This document shows, piece by piece, positions 36,747-48,253 of a DNA stretch of 64,000 nt. The stretch is from positions 1,674,001 to 1,738,000 of the forward strand of contig KB205945.1 of NCBI GenBank assembly GCA_000328965.1. The letters are read 5' to 3'. Position numbers and translations under genes: made by a program. Under the pieces are notes generated by a model, which was not told the origin of the DNA, did no database searches, and saw only the letters and a list, made by a program, of their open reading frames with translations. Every line of letters begins with the position of its first letter. Positions within the stretch are counted from its first letter, which is position 1. This stretch comes from Ascocoryne sarcoides NRRL 50072. Lineage: Eukaryota; Ascomycota; Leotiomycetes; Helotiales; Gelatinodiscaceae.

Positions 36747-38112
36747 TCACTTCTCAGGATCCCAACTCCATACGCAAAGAAGCCTATCATAAAAGCTGGA
36801 GCTGACACATATCCGTTTCCTCTTCTCCGCCCGCTCTCGCTCTCCGATATCCAGCAACTGGACGTCTGAAGCATAGTTCATGCTCTTGTGTAATTTCATA
36901 TCTGCCAGCACAGTGATCTCCCATTTCCACTCCGGGGTACCTTCAGCATTGGCCTTGTTCCCGCAAATGGACAAAATTCTGCATCCGACGTGCATACAAG
37001 AAGCTAATACCGTGAAACGAATAACTTCATCGGTCTTAAAGCTTGGAGAAGCCGGGCTTGAGTCTATAATCTTTAGACGCCATACGCCACCGCCGAGGTA
37101 AAGATCGGAAAGGACCTTCGGTCGAGCAGGATATTCCGGGATAGAGATGATGCGAATGTGGTCATCGTAAGACCCAGTAAGCAGTAGCTCTGGTTCTCCG
37201 TCTATCCTCTCGATTTGTAGGGGTAAAATGAATGTCACGCCTGCATCATGCCCAGGTATACCCTTCGACCAGAGACCTGATTGCTCAAGCTCCTGCTCTG
37301 GTTTAAGTCCAGCTAGGGATATTCCAACTCTTTCGATGCGTAATTTACTGTCGTCGCCCCCAGAATAGATGTATCTGGACTCGGGAGCGAAAGTACAACA
37401 CCATGCATACTCCGAATGTCTGGTTACCGGCTTTGCATTATTCAGAATTTCGAAGCACTGGTAGTCCGGGCTAAGGTGCACCAAGTAGATGCCGCCGTCG
37501 GATGTGGCGACGGCCATGAGATGTTCCGAGCCTGGAGCCCAGGTGAAGTAGGTTGGTGCCACATCGCCTTTGAATACTTCGTGCGTGGCTATAGTCTCGA
37601 TATTTGGGACGTTTGTAGACCCCTTCTCGGTCAACTGGAAAACTGCGAGCGTCCCTGTGCTCGAGACGATGGCGAAGATCTGGGTGCCGGGGATAAAGTG
37701 TAGATCAAACACAGCGGAGGGATACGGAATAGTGTGGATGAGGTTTCTAAAATGTCTTAGCGATCATCCAGTCACTAAACGGATGGCAGTACCACAGAGG
37801 TACATGTAGAAATGTTATTTAAATTCGGCTAACTTACAAGGTTTCATCACAATACCTAAACAGAAGTAAACTCCCGGTTTTAGATTGCGGTTTCGAAACA
37901 GTACTCTCTTCGGTCTCGGTATTCTCTTCGGTCTCTAAGTTGTAAGTGCCAACAACAAAGTATTCATGATAAAACATCGTCATATGCGATGGAATCCCCG
38001 ACGATTTTGGCTCGGGCACGAATTCCAGGCAGCTTGGTGGAATTTCCAGTACAGTTTTGCACAACAATGAGACATTTTCGCTCCATTCGCGGTCTTCAGC
38101 TTTTCCTGCCAT
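36747..38112 (-). CDS. dph7: WD40 diphthine methylesterase Dph7
   Basis: WD-repeat enzyme of the diphthamide pathway (Rrt2/WDR85), which demethylates methylated diphthine on elongation factor 2 so that amidation can follow. Minus-strand exons 38112-37838 and 37746-36747 encode 424 residues. The 91-bp intron joins FRYCDETL to NLIHTIPYPSAVFDLHF. Family features include an N-terminal IPPSCLEFVP...YFVVGTYNLE, internal WD-type blades (YAWCCTFAPESRYIYSGGDDSKLR; LLLTGSYDDHIRIISIP) and a C-terminal SSFYDRLLCVWSW. Length is normal for the family. Upstream, two CACGTG boxes lie 97 and 212 bp from the start codon. The convergent neighbour is the vps38-like gene. Confidence 0.9.
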
Positions 38113-38208
38113 CGGAATTGTACAATTGGAAGATGCTCATCGACGTGGTGATGACCAAAGGTAAATTTTCTGCAATGGAAAACCCTAGCTTGGCGGGACA
38201 AATTTTCC

Positions 38209-38329
38209 CACGTGTCTTGTCTTTTCCACTAAAGTTCCGATGCTGAATATGAAGAACAACTTCTAAATGGTAAACATAGATGGAAGAGGGAGTAATTGAA
38301 AAGGTAAAGGTTTATGGTATCGCCACGTG
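38209..38329. promoter_or_regulatory. Two CACGTG boxes upstream of dph7
   Basis: CACGTG occurs at 38209-38214 and 38324-38329, upstream of the minus-strand dph7 start. The palindromic hexamer is a known binding core for bHLH factors such as Cbf1. Two copies in 121 bp is suggestive, but functional use is inference. Confidence 0.35.
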
Positions 38330-39510
38330 AAAAACATTTCCAAGCCAGCCCGCTCGGCGCGCTGGCGGAGAGGTCCGAGCGGAGAGAGGAGTAGCCCAAA
38401 CAGCAAATTGGGAGGAGCGGAGCGGAGATGGGGCAAGCTCGGTAAAGCCCCCTTTTCTTAAAAAACCTACATCGTGATTAAGTTAGGTCTTGAAAGGATC
38501 GATATTTCCTACTAGCCTCCACTTATACTTAATATCTCCAATAAGGGCTCAAAAGCGCACAAGCGCTGAAATCAAGGACATGTTCATACTTTTAGATGTG
38601 CAATAAATTCTAGATTCTAACATTAAGAGGAGATCAAGTCAAAAGCTGCTACAACACTTTCGCTAGAGAAATGATTGACAATTTAGAAAGATCTACGAAG
38701 TTGTTGGCCACATATACACATTCCAAGGGTTTACTCTACTAGGATGAAGAATTTGTATGTTAGCTTGGGTAGCCTGGCATCTGAAACTCTACCATTTTCT
38801 CACTTCCACAATTCTTCTGAATTTATCAATGCCCTTTTTCCAAACCTTCAATTACGGACCGCCATTGAGCAGTAAATTATAAGTTACTAGGTCTACTAAA
38901 AAGAAACTACCTTGTCATCCACTTCTGAATGAACAGAGCTTCTCCAGCCCAAACTCGTTCACATTCCGGTCTTCCTATTCCCACACATTCATTCTCTACC
39001 GTTTCCCTTCCTTAGTCTTTAAACTTAAAGATATCAACTACATCATTAACGTCGACTTCCCCATTGTCGAATTTATTCAATAGTATCTCCTTCACAACAA
39101 ACCACATCCCCACCTGGAACCTCCTAACTCACCCCACTAACTGTATGCTCCCCACTATGTCAGATACAATGCCTCGCTCGCCTGCAGGTGGACATTAATT
39201 CCCCTTTCCTTTATGCTTAGTGAGCCAACAATACTATTTTATATTCGGATGGACAGTGTCTGAAATCAAAGTGCCTACTGCGCTCGCGGTGTAACAGTAT
39301 TTGAGAATTTGCAGAAAAAAAGTCTAATATACACTGGATAGGAAGCACAGAGAGTGTGTTAATTAAGAACGGCGAAGAAATTCTTGGTGGGAGAGGTCTA
39401 AAAAGACACTATTTAAATCAAAAGATAGTCAAGAATACGATGTACTAGAGATGTAGACGGAAAGAAATACGCGACGAGAATAGTCGAACTACAGACCTCC
39501 TAGCTAGGGT

Positions 39511-39541
39511 TAGGAAACACTATTTTCTCAAGTGTTTCCTA
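39511..39541. repeat. Perfect hairpin, 11-bp stem
   Basis: TAGGAAACACT (39511-39521) is followed after nine bases by its exact reverse complement AGTGTTTCCTA (39531-39541). It has no U-tract and no neighbouring gene end. Immediately to its left, on the minus strand, is a TAGTTCGACTATTC string resembling a tRNA T-arm or Pol III B-box. Confidence 0.85.
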
Positions 39542-39839
39542 TTTGATAGTTTTATGCCAACACCGGGGTATGTAGCTAAGACAAAGGTGCTTAAGTTATC
39601 CGGACCTATGTACGAGTTATCAGATTCAAATTTGGTTGTTAATATCTATCAGTTGCGCCATAGCCACACTTATCTCTCATTACTTGGGCGGCTACTTCCA
39701 CTTTACACCGGACCAGCAGCTGACTTTAAAGTCGACTTTCCAGATCCGCATTCGTTAGCTTTAAGTAGTAAGAATATACTGTAAAAACCAAAGCCGCATG
39801 ATTCTTAAATCGCTTATTCAATTGCTTGCATTTTGGGAG

Positions 39840-40055
39840 CACTAGGGGGTGACACAATTCGGTCTCCATTTTCAAAAAGAAGACACCCACAACTCCTTAA
39901 CGAATGGAGAGTCTGGAAAGGTTTGTACACCGATTTTGAAGGCGGGTTCTTCGCAATCAATTCTGTGCATTTACCTTTGGAATTAGTGTTGTGGTTGTGA
40001 ATTTATCACCAGTTCAATTTCCTAGTTGGGGACTTTATTGTGTCACCCACTGGTG
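39840..40055. mobile_element. MITE-like element with terminal inverted repeats
   Basis: Ends at 39840-39867 and 40028-40055 are imperfect inverted repeats, matching at about 22 of 28 positions, with a perfect 12-bp core GGGTGACACAAT / ATTGTGTCACCC (39847-39858 and 40037-40048). The 216-bp span has no open frame. Size, TIRs and lack of coding capacity fit a non-autonomous DNA transposon. A target-site duplication was not identified, so the exact boundaries are uncertain. Confidence 0.55.
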
Positions 40056-40224
40056 GAGGGAGTTGATAGCAGCCGGTTCAAAAATGTAAAATCAAATTTT
40101 GCATAGCACAGGATTGGGACTTACTTTAGCGCAATGCTCCCTGAATCGAATTTTTGGCAACGAGAGTACGAGATAGGTTTGTCTCAAACCATTATTGTCA
40201 TTGGTAGCCATCAGCGGGTTGAGT

Positions 40225-41782
40225 CTAAGCTCCGTCTCCATAGCTTCTGACCCGACTCCAAAAGAATGCTTTGTCGTTTTTTAGTGTAAACTCGCCAGAG
40301 TCGTCAGTCAAGAGATTGTAGTTCCAGAAACCTTTCCAAACAAGTTTGTTGTTCTTGACCTTACCACTACTCCGCAAGGAAAGGTTCATACGGTACATGT
40401 ATCTCGAACTTACCCCTTCTGTTTCTACGAAGACGTCGCCCTCTGCATCTTTAAGGTCAGCTGCTGGATTATCTCCAATAGTCGATAATCGCCATCGCCC
40501 CCGAAGCGCATTTTGCATCACAATAGAGGGCAGGTGAGTAGCTCTTCCTTCGCGATGTATTTCTTGGAGATCTTTTGTGAGATAATGGACAACATCTGCT
40601 GGCTCTGTGGTAGTGAGAAGACTGATGACAGTACCATCTCGGAAAAATCGAAGATACCGGTAGTAGGTTACAATATGCGTCGGGTTTTGCCAGCTACCCT
40701 GGGAAGCTTGACCAGCTCTCAAGTAGTTGACAGTGCTAATGTAGCACCCATTGAATCGAATTCGAGGGCGGAGACGAAACATTAGTTGCCATGACGAAGA
40801 ATAAATAGTATGATATAATGCTTCTGTAATCGCATTTTGGGTGAGAGGATGCACAAGCTTAGCTAGAGGCGAATCTTCCTCGTTCGAGTTGGAGTCGAGG
40901 TCTGGAATTTCTTCTTGCAGTGGGCCTCCAAGAACTTCTTGCTGCCACTGATAATGCATAGCCTCATAGCCAACTTCAGAACCAAGACAGATTCGTCGCC
41001 ATATCTGCTCTTCCGTAGCTACAATGTAGCACAACCGCTTACATACTTGGGCTAGTCGTACAAACGAGGCCACATCGAGGATAGCTACTTCTTTGAAGAT
41101 TTGAATGGTAATTTCGTCGGGTAGTTCAGCTAGAGGACACGGGGGAGCTAGGGTTCCTTCGATCTCCGGTGGAGCAGGTTGCATGGCAAGGTCAGCAAAT
41201 CCTGCAATGAGCTCTTTTATAGGTTGTGGGTGCGTTTCTAGGGAGTGGTGTGCAGTATTTGGCATATCGACAATGGCCTTTGCTGGGTTTGGGTTCTGCG
41301 GTTTTGAAGAAAAATAAGACGGCGGAAAGTGCTTGTCTTTGTACTTTTGATCGACCAAGGGGTCCATCTGACAACTTGTTAGACGTGTCTCGCAGCATTG
41401 CTCTGTGACTTACACGAAGGGCTTTGCGGTAGAAATTCAGACTATCACCAAGCCTGCCTTGTGTTTCCCTCTCTACCGCCCTTTCATAATGCTCCAACGC
41501 AGTCTGAGGCTCTGTGTTGCTAGATTTCAAACTTTGTGCCTCCTCACCCTCCACGCGAATCGATCCGCCCAATTTGAATGCATTTCGAGGGCCGGCATAC
41601 TCTTCATCTTCGCCTTTCCGTTCCGAGGCCGAACTTGTAATAGGAGGCGGCCTGTGGAATATTTTTGATGGGCCTGCATTCGATGACTTTGAACTCTTGT
41701 TGCCATCACCCTGAGACCTGGCGGAAACTTCTGCGCGCCATTGCTGGCGAAACGATTCTAATTCAGGATTGCTTTCTTCCAT
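40225..41782 (-). CDS. pof7: F-box protein of the Hrt3/Pof7/FBXO9 type
   Basis: Substrate-recognition subunit for SCF ubiquitin ligases. Minus-strand exons 41782-41414 and 41367-40225 (46-bp intron, GTAAGT to GTCAG) encode 503 residues. Before the F-box is a helical TPR-like unit, ALEHYERAVERETQGRLGDS...FYRKALRMDP (about 95-126), characteristic of FBXO9-type proteins. It is completed only after splicing. The F-box runs from about 201 to 250 (LAELPDEITIQIFKEV...CKRLCYIV...WRRICL). The C-terminal domain (RPRIRFNGCYIS...YYRYLRFFRDGTVISLLTT...) matches the Hrt3/FBXO9 C-terminal region. The N-terminal 90 residues are low-complexity. It is transcribed divergently from mtm1, 421 bp apart. Confidence 0.92.
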
Positions 41783-42203
41783 TTTGAACGATATGATACA
41801 GTCTAGGTAAGAAGAAGAAGCGATGAAGACCAAAGGGAATTTGGAGCATTATAGGAAAGGAAGTTGATCCACTGGGAAAGTGAGTGGATGTTCTGGGATC
41901 GCTAGGTCGTTATCAAATAAAACGCCTCGACACCCACACCGTCATCGGAGAGCAGTCATCGGTGTGTCTTATCGCCGGCACGGATCTGTTTACGTGCGGG
42001 GGCCGTGAATCTAAGCCTTTTAGGGAATACTGCGATTTCTTAGCTCCGAGGAGGAACTCGATCGTCAAAATATTTCACGACATCATTGAAGTCAATATCC
42101 AACCCCGTTCGAGTTTCAAGTCGATAATAAAGACTGAATCTTCGCTCCTTTCTCAAGGTAACGGGAAGCGTCAACAGTCTCATAGTTAAGCAATCCAACG
42201 CTG
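41783..42203. promoter_or_regulatory. Divergent promoter region of pof7-like and mtm1
   Basis: 421 bp between the two start codons must contain both promoters. A plus-strand open frame through it (41884-42189) has no domain and is not taken as coding. Confidence 0.5.
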
Positions 42204-43629
42204 ATGTCCGGTCAATGGGGCCGTTATTCTCAAACGGAAAACGAACCCGCCACCACTTTCAAGAGCAACGAGGGTTTTGAAGACCGCGGGCATGATCGAA
42301 TTCATGGAGATAATTCAATGCCCCGTGTCTCATCGACCATAGTTATGACGGGCGATATTGAGGATATCGAGGTAGACATTACTGCAGAGCAGAAGATGCT
42401 CTCGGCGGTATCGGGAAGCTTGTTCACCTCACTTCTAGGTACGTCGCTACATTTGAATATTGGAACGTATATATTAACGATTTTGATCAGTAACCCCTCT
42501 CGATGTGGTCCGAGTTCGTCTGCAGTCACAGCCCACACAATCCTCCCTAATAGCTATCCAAAAGCTGGCAGCGACTTCACCTGGGTCCTTCAGTACACTT
42601 CCACCGAATCTCGGAATTACTGCATGCTGCCGAGAAGTCTTCTTTGCCAATAATAACGTGGAGTATTGTATGGCTGCTCCGAGGATAGGCACACTGAGCC
42701 AATCAATCGGTGGGGCAGAATGTGCAATTGAGGAAACCGAAAGGCGAACCTTCAACACAACTTTCGATGGTCTACGGAAAATTGCTCGTAATGAAGGAAT
42801 TACTTCTCTATGGAGAGGGTTATCCCCAACGCTGGTTATGACGGTACCGTCGAACATTATATATTTCACGGGTTATGACTGGCTCCGATTCAACAAGAAG
42901 AGCCCTATCAATCGCCTTCTATCAGACAGTTATTCGCCCTTAGTAGCAGGGGCTTCGGCCAGGATCATTGCTGCAACCGTTGTGAGCCCAATCGAGATGT
43001 TTCGGACTAGAATGCAAGCAAGTCGATCTGAAGGGGGCCATTTTGCAGAAACTATCAAGGGCGTTCAAGATATGGTTTCCACTCATGGGTACCGATCCCT
43101 ATGGCGCGGACTGACCCTCACTTTATGGCGAGATGTTCCATTCTCGGGGATATATTGGCTTGGTTATGAAACTTTCCGGGGCCTTCTGACTACCGCTCGT
43201 GAAAGAGGTAGGTCACTTGATATCCACCCGGGAGAATCAAGGGCCCGGGCTAGAAGGCGATCCCAAAGTCGGGAAAACCATGGAGCGACATTTGCAGATG
43301 CTTTCGTTGCTGGAGGAGCCTCTGGGACGTTTGCTTCCATATTGACTATGCCATTTGATGTTGGAAAGACGAGGCGGCAGGTCTATGTTAATCCCGGAGG
43401 CCAGGTTGCTTGTTCTGAAAAGGTCTTGGCCCCCGAGGAACGATCGATGCCCAGATTCTTATGGCATATCGTCAAGGAGGAAGGAATGGGTGGATTATGG
43501 AGAGGATGGATACCCCGAACCCTCAAAGTGGCTCCATCTTGTGCAATCATGATCAGTTGCTATGAAGTAGGGAAGAGAGCATTCAGAAGTCTTAATGAGC
43601 GGGTCGAACGAAAGAGAACATCTGTATAA
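42204..43629 (+). CDS. mtm1: Mitochondrial carrier Mtm1 / SLC25A39-40 type
   Basis: Inner-membrane carrier of the Mtm1/SLC25A39 group, linked to glutathione supply and manganese/iron homeostasis in mitochondria. Exons 42204-42438 and 42491-43629 (52-bp intron) encode 457 residues, and splicing restores the first carrier signature. All three Px[DE]xx[RK] motifs are present: PLDVVR (81-86), PIEMFR and PFDVGK. After the first motif is an insertion with Cys pairs (TACCREVFF...EYCMAAP), a feature of this subgroup that separates it from generic carriers. Tripartite LWRG repeats follow (ITSLWRGLSP, YRSLWRGLTL, MGGLWRGWIP). The 70-residue N-terminal extension is acidic and not conserved. A 40-residue Arg/Ser-rich loop precedes the third repeat. 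Confidence 0.93.
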
Positions 43630-44218
43630 GTGTCGCTCGTCTTTCCTCAGCATAAAATCGGCGTTTTGGGCAGAAGTTGGAACACTTACCTGCATGGATT
43701 TTCACCAACTGAGCGTTTATAGGTGATGTAAGATAGGATACAAAACGTTATGAAAAACAACTTGATCCCCTCATTTCACACTGGCTTCACTCATATCCAA
43801 TTGCTTCAAAACATGTGCTGTTGCTTTCCAATGCCGATCTTCGTGTAAATACTCAGGAAATATGCTGCCAGTTGCCATATATAGAAAGCCTATTTATTAC
43901 TCAATAGGTCTTCTCTCTTAGATATTCACCGATAAATTAGTTCAGGTACCTGTAGCTTACCTCTCGGTACGAAACGTATGTACTATTCACCCGTATTATT
44001 CAACTCGGACCTTCTGACTTCGCGCTACCCCTGCAACCACTTCCACGACGCGGGCGCGGTCAAGGTCAAGCGCGACGGAATCTCACCATGCTTGCTTTTG
44101 CAACACCAACGCCAGCCTCCACCGCCCCGTCCATTACTTCCCCTTTAAATCTACAACTCCTCTCTCAATCAATCTGTCTCTGCTACTTCTTTTACGCTTT
44201 CCAAGACGAAACTTTGTA
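43630..44218. other. Intergenic region upstream of ung1
   Basis: About 0.6 kb containing the mtm1 3' flank and the ung1 promoter. A GC-rich patch (44030-44080, with GACGCGGGCGCGGTCAAGG) contains ACGCG-type sequence resembling the MluI cell-cycle box core seen at yeast replication genes. Relevance here is speculative. Confidence 0.4.
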
Positions 44219-45455
44219 ATGTCTCTCAAACGCAAAGCCACCAATACTCCCACCGGAGACTCCAAAAAACCCAAAGCGAATGGATCCATCACCTCCTTCT
44301 TCGGGCCTCCAAAGACCGCTTCTTCCTCCGCCAAAGGAAATGGCACCTCTGGAGAAGCTAACAATTCTTTTCCCACCCTTGTTTTCAATAAGGAGGCATG
44401 GTTGAAGAAGTTGACGAGTGAGCAGAAAGAACTCTTAAAATTGGAGATAGATACCCTGCACGAGACATGGTTGAAGGAATTGAAAGATGAGATTACCAGC
44501 GATTCATTCTTGAACCTGAAGAGGTTTCTCAAGAAGGAATTGGATACGGGGAAGAAGATATTTCCGCCAATGGAGGATGTGTATTCTTGGTTTGTTCTCC
44601 CGCCCGAACCTTCTTCATGTCCCTTATTCACCACCACCCCCCCTCAGCATCTAAGATTAGCTAGTTAACATAAAGGACGTATTTAGGTCTCGCCACACCC
44701 CACTCAACACCGTCAAAGCCGTCATCGTTGGTCAAGACCCCTATCACGGCTTCAACCAAGCTCATGGCCTCTCTTTCTCTGTCCGCCCACCTACACCCGC
44801 ACCGCCTTCCCTCAAAAACATCTACATTGCCCTCAAGCGTGACTATCCAAGCTTCACCGCACCCCCAAAGAATGGCGGTCTCCTCACCCCCTGGGCAGAC
44901 CGTGGCGTCCTGCTCCTGAACACTTGTCTCACAGTTCGAGCTCACGAAGCAAATTCACATTCGAATAGAGGCTGGGAGAAGTTCACGCAGAAGGTGATTG
45001 ATATTGTGGCAGCAAAGAGGACGCGGGGAGTGGTGTTTTTGGCGTGGGGGAACCCTGCGGGGAAGAGAGTCATGAAGGTGGATCGAAAGAGGCATTTGGT
45101 GTTGCAGGCTGTGCATCCGAGCCCGCTGAGCGCCAGTCGGGGATGGTTTGATTGTGGGCATTTCAAGAAAACGAATGAGTGGTTAGTTAAGCAGTATGGA
45201 GAGGGGGCGGAGATTAATTGGAATTTGGGGGTTGAACCCGAGAAGGCTGCTACACCCGAAAAGGCTGTTATAGCTGGAAAGGTTGCTGTAACTGAGAATG
45301 TTGCTGTAACTGAAAAGGCAGTTGAGCCTGAGGAAGCGGTTGTTCCCGAGATGACTGTTGCCCCTGAGAAAGCTGTTGCTTCTGAGAAGGCTGCTGTCTC
45401 TGAGAAGACTGCTATATCTGAGAAGGCCGATACACCTGAGAAAGCTGGTGTCTAA
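44219..45455 (+). CDS. ung1: Uracil-DNA glycosylase with C-terminal hexapeptide repeats
   Basis: Family 1 uracil-DNA glycosylase, which removes uracil from DNA at the start of base-excision repair. Exons 44219-44589 and 44687-45455 (97-bp intron, GTTTGT donor) encode 379 residues. The junction yields VYSWSRHTPL. The water-activating motif GQDPYH (139-144, Asp 141) and the DNA-intercalation loop HPSPLSAS (from 267) are intact. Near the N-terminus, NGSITSFF (21-28) resembles a PCNA-interacting PIP box with Asn in place of Gln, as in nuclear UNG forms, preceded by a basic KRK/KKPK signal. Beyond the normal end of the domain (about 304) there is an extra 75-residue tail of twelve degenerate six-residue repeats (consensus xPEKAV), encoded by 18-bp repeats. 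The frame is open to the stop, so the tail is probably translated. Confidence 0.93.
45231..45455 (+). repeat. 18-bp tandem repeats encoding the ung1 tail
   Basis: About twelve diverged 18-bp units (for example GCTGTTGCTTCTGAGAAG) run to the stop codon and encode six-residue units such as APEKAV, ASEKAA and VSEKTA. Copies differ from one another, so the array is not a recent expansion. Confidence 0.85.
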
Positions 45456-48233
45456 GAAAATTGCTGTAGGAAGCTGTGAAAATAGGATGGTGGAGTCGGC
45501 GTATGAGAGTAACAACATAGACTCTACAGTCTATACAGAGTTCAGTATAAATTTTTCTTACTTGTAAGATTCATCAGAGATAGGGGCACAAAATTAATAC
45601 GGGAATCAAGGTCTGCAGCTTCAAATTTATACTTCTCCAAATTTATTGCTATGCATTTTGCTCTGTATGTTATAAAGTAATTTCTTCTTCAAAAGCCAAC
45701 GAATTTGAATTTATGGGAAGAAGGGATTAATTAGCCTTGCTAAGTATCATATCTTCATTTTTAAACACTTGTAACTCTTTCTAGCTAGCCCAGTTCTATT
45801 TTCCCTTTTCTTCCTGTGTTGTTGTTTTCTTACAATATACGACAACCCTCCGTTCTCGATATCATCTACTCTCTTCCACAGCAGCATTCCAGTCTCTTGC
45901 CATCTCAACCTAACTCTATCTCATGTATGTCTCTAACTCGTAGTAAGCAGCTCCAATTGAAATACTAGTCTTTGCCGTGCCCCTTGTGATCTTTCTTTAA
46001 GGTATCCATCGTTTTACGACCACCGATTATTCATCCACCACGAGCAATTGGGCAACGCGAAAAGCGGAGAAGTGGCAGCTTGTTCTCTATGTTGCTGCAT
46101 AGAACTTAAGAGACTGCATATCACATTTTGGGGAGGTAGCGAGTTGGTTCTGATATGGAGTTGATCAAGAGCACTGTTGGTGCAATTAAGTTAGTGGGTG
46201 AATAAGTCAAAGAGGGCAAGCTGGCGAGGACAAGCTGGTGTCATTAATGAATGGCTATGCGAAGCTTTTCAAGACTTCTTTTTTCAAATGCGATTTTTGG
46301 CAGGCTCAGTCAAAGGGTTTAGCCTCGTAAGTAAACGCGTGTCATAACTTCGTCGCTTCAAGGGCCACTCTTTCTTCAGGTCAATTTAATACTAGCAGAA
46401 GACATGAAAAGATGAAATGCATTATTCCTTTTCTTCCTCCCCCAATACACTAGCCAAGGCCAAAAATCTTGCTTAACGGCATTGTTATCGTTTAAACGCT
46501 TCAGCATAGACGGGAAACCCGCATATCCAGAGTAGCACGAAATGTCATCCTCCGTAATAATAGGGAAATATTCACGGCCTATCTTCCGCAAATTCGATAC
46601 TCTTACGCTTCAATTCTCAATGCCGTACGACAGTCATGCACTTGGGAATAATGAATTCCAAATCCTCTCGCGTTATGTCGATCGACCAGAAACGAAAGAA
46701 GTACGGACCGATAGCTATGCACAATGGTAGGGCCTCGGTGAGCCACCTGGGTAGACACTTATCCGACATGTAACTTTATGTATGTCCCTCTTCCACACCG
46801 CAACGAGATCCAACTGCCTCCCGAGTCCCTTGAAGCCAAATCAATAAATGCCACGCGTCCTAGTCGCTATCTAGGGAAAATATATATACCCCTATGCTAA
46901 TCCTCTCCTCAGCACCAAAGTCTCCTCCCGAACCATGACGACACTCCCCAGCCCCAGCCAGCCAGCACCAATTCAAAAAACGAATAAACTTCCGGAGCGA
47001 GAAAAAATGAGGAGCCCATCGCCGAGATACTAACCAGCAAGAGGAGATCCGAAACCGAAAAGTTGTCTCCTCCCCAGCGTGCCGGAGGTCAAAATATCGG
47101 TTTCAGACGACGGAGCGAGCGGGCCTTACCTACTAGGGCAGTCTAGCTCCTCGATGGCTTTTACGCGGAAACTCAAAATCGATGCTTGCTTTTTTTTGGG
47201 GCTTTTTGGCGAGGGGTGGAGCTTTGGAGCCAAGCCAGGGCGGCCAAGAGCGAGAGATAGATGCCAAGGAAGTAAAGTTCACAGATCGATCCGGGAGAGA
47301 TCTTCTCCGCGGAAAACTCCCCCATTTTTAAGTCGCGATGCGGAGGGATTCCCCGTTTCCGTTTCCGGTAATTCTTCTTTCGACTTTCCACCACTCCTCT
47401 CTGTACGTACGCCGTACGTAATTCGCTCTCCGGCGTACGCTATCCCGCTACGGATTCTAGATCTAGAGACAATACAAGACGGAACTTGTTCTGGATCTAA
47501 TCTGGGTTTAGTAAATTCTTTCTTTATATGTAGGGATTTAAGATTTGATCTGCCTGTAACGAAGTAGGGAGTTCTCTTTACTAGATCGCGTTGTTAGCTC
47601 TTGTGCACGGTTGGTAGGAGTCTTGACGTGGATTTGGGGTGGCCGGGGGGAAGGAATAGGGATTTCTACTTGGCAGAGCAAGCACCAGGACAACTCCCTT
47701 ATGAAATCTACAAACCAACGTGCATTTATGAGGGAGTGCTAATTAAATACAGAGCACATTATTAAGTGCACCTCACATATCCCATCAAATCAAATCCCAC
47801 CGACCGATTTCTAATCGTCCTCCCACACCAGTCTCCCTCATTTATAACTCCATGATTACCACCTTGGAAACATGCCTTCTAAAAGAGATCCAGAGTCTAC
47901 ATTATCAAGTGTACAAGGGCATAAAAGAGAACTTCTCAATTGCCCCCTTCTTCCCTCCCTCTCCAAGCAGTAATGACAAAAGCAAACCCAACAGTTAACT
48001 CTTACTACCTACACCATACCAGAGCCACCACCAGCCAGCCAGCCCAGCCACCACAACCCCAACCAACAAGACAATAACCCATGCATCCTCAGTCCGGATG
48101 AGATTCTCCTTTCAGATCTCCAAAGTCTAGATATCCTACCAGCTAGCTTATCTTGATTCCTACTCCACTATCGTCTTATAATCTCAGCCATGGCAACTAT
48201 GACTGCTTACCTCGTCCGGTATCCCCAGGTCCA

Positions 48234-48253
48234 ATCTATCTATCTATCTATCT
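48234..48253. repeat. ATCT tetranucleotide microsatellite
   Basis: Nearly five tandem ATCT units in non-coding DNA. Confidence 0.85.

Larger units (their letters stand above)
38330..40224. other. AT-rich gene-free interval with mobile-element remnants
   Basis: No gene is supported. A short GC-rich island (about 38340-38440) holds a CGCTCGG/CCGAGCG hairpin and sits abruptly in AT-rich DNA. Further right are a perfect 11-bp stem (39511-39541) and a 216-bp terminal-inverted-repeat element (39840-40055), described separately. The composition suggests old, mutated repeat DNA (inference). Confidence 0.55.

Noticed and set aside
42505..42580. Carrier gene starting inside exon 2 (GTG at 42505)
   Set aside because: The first carrier signature PLDVVR is upstream of it and is completed by splicing to the exon that starts with ATG 42204.
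47079..47567. 162-codon plus-strand open frame in the gene-poor region
   Set aside because: Begins with GTG, not ATG; no domain and no splice context despite a TATATATA 190 bp upstream.
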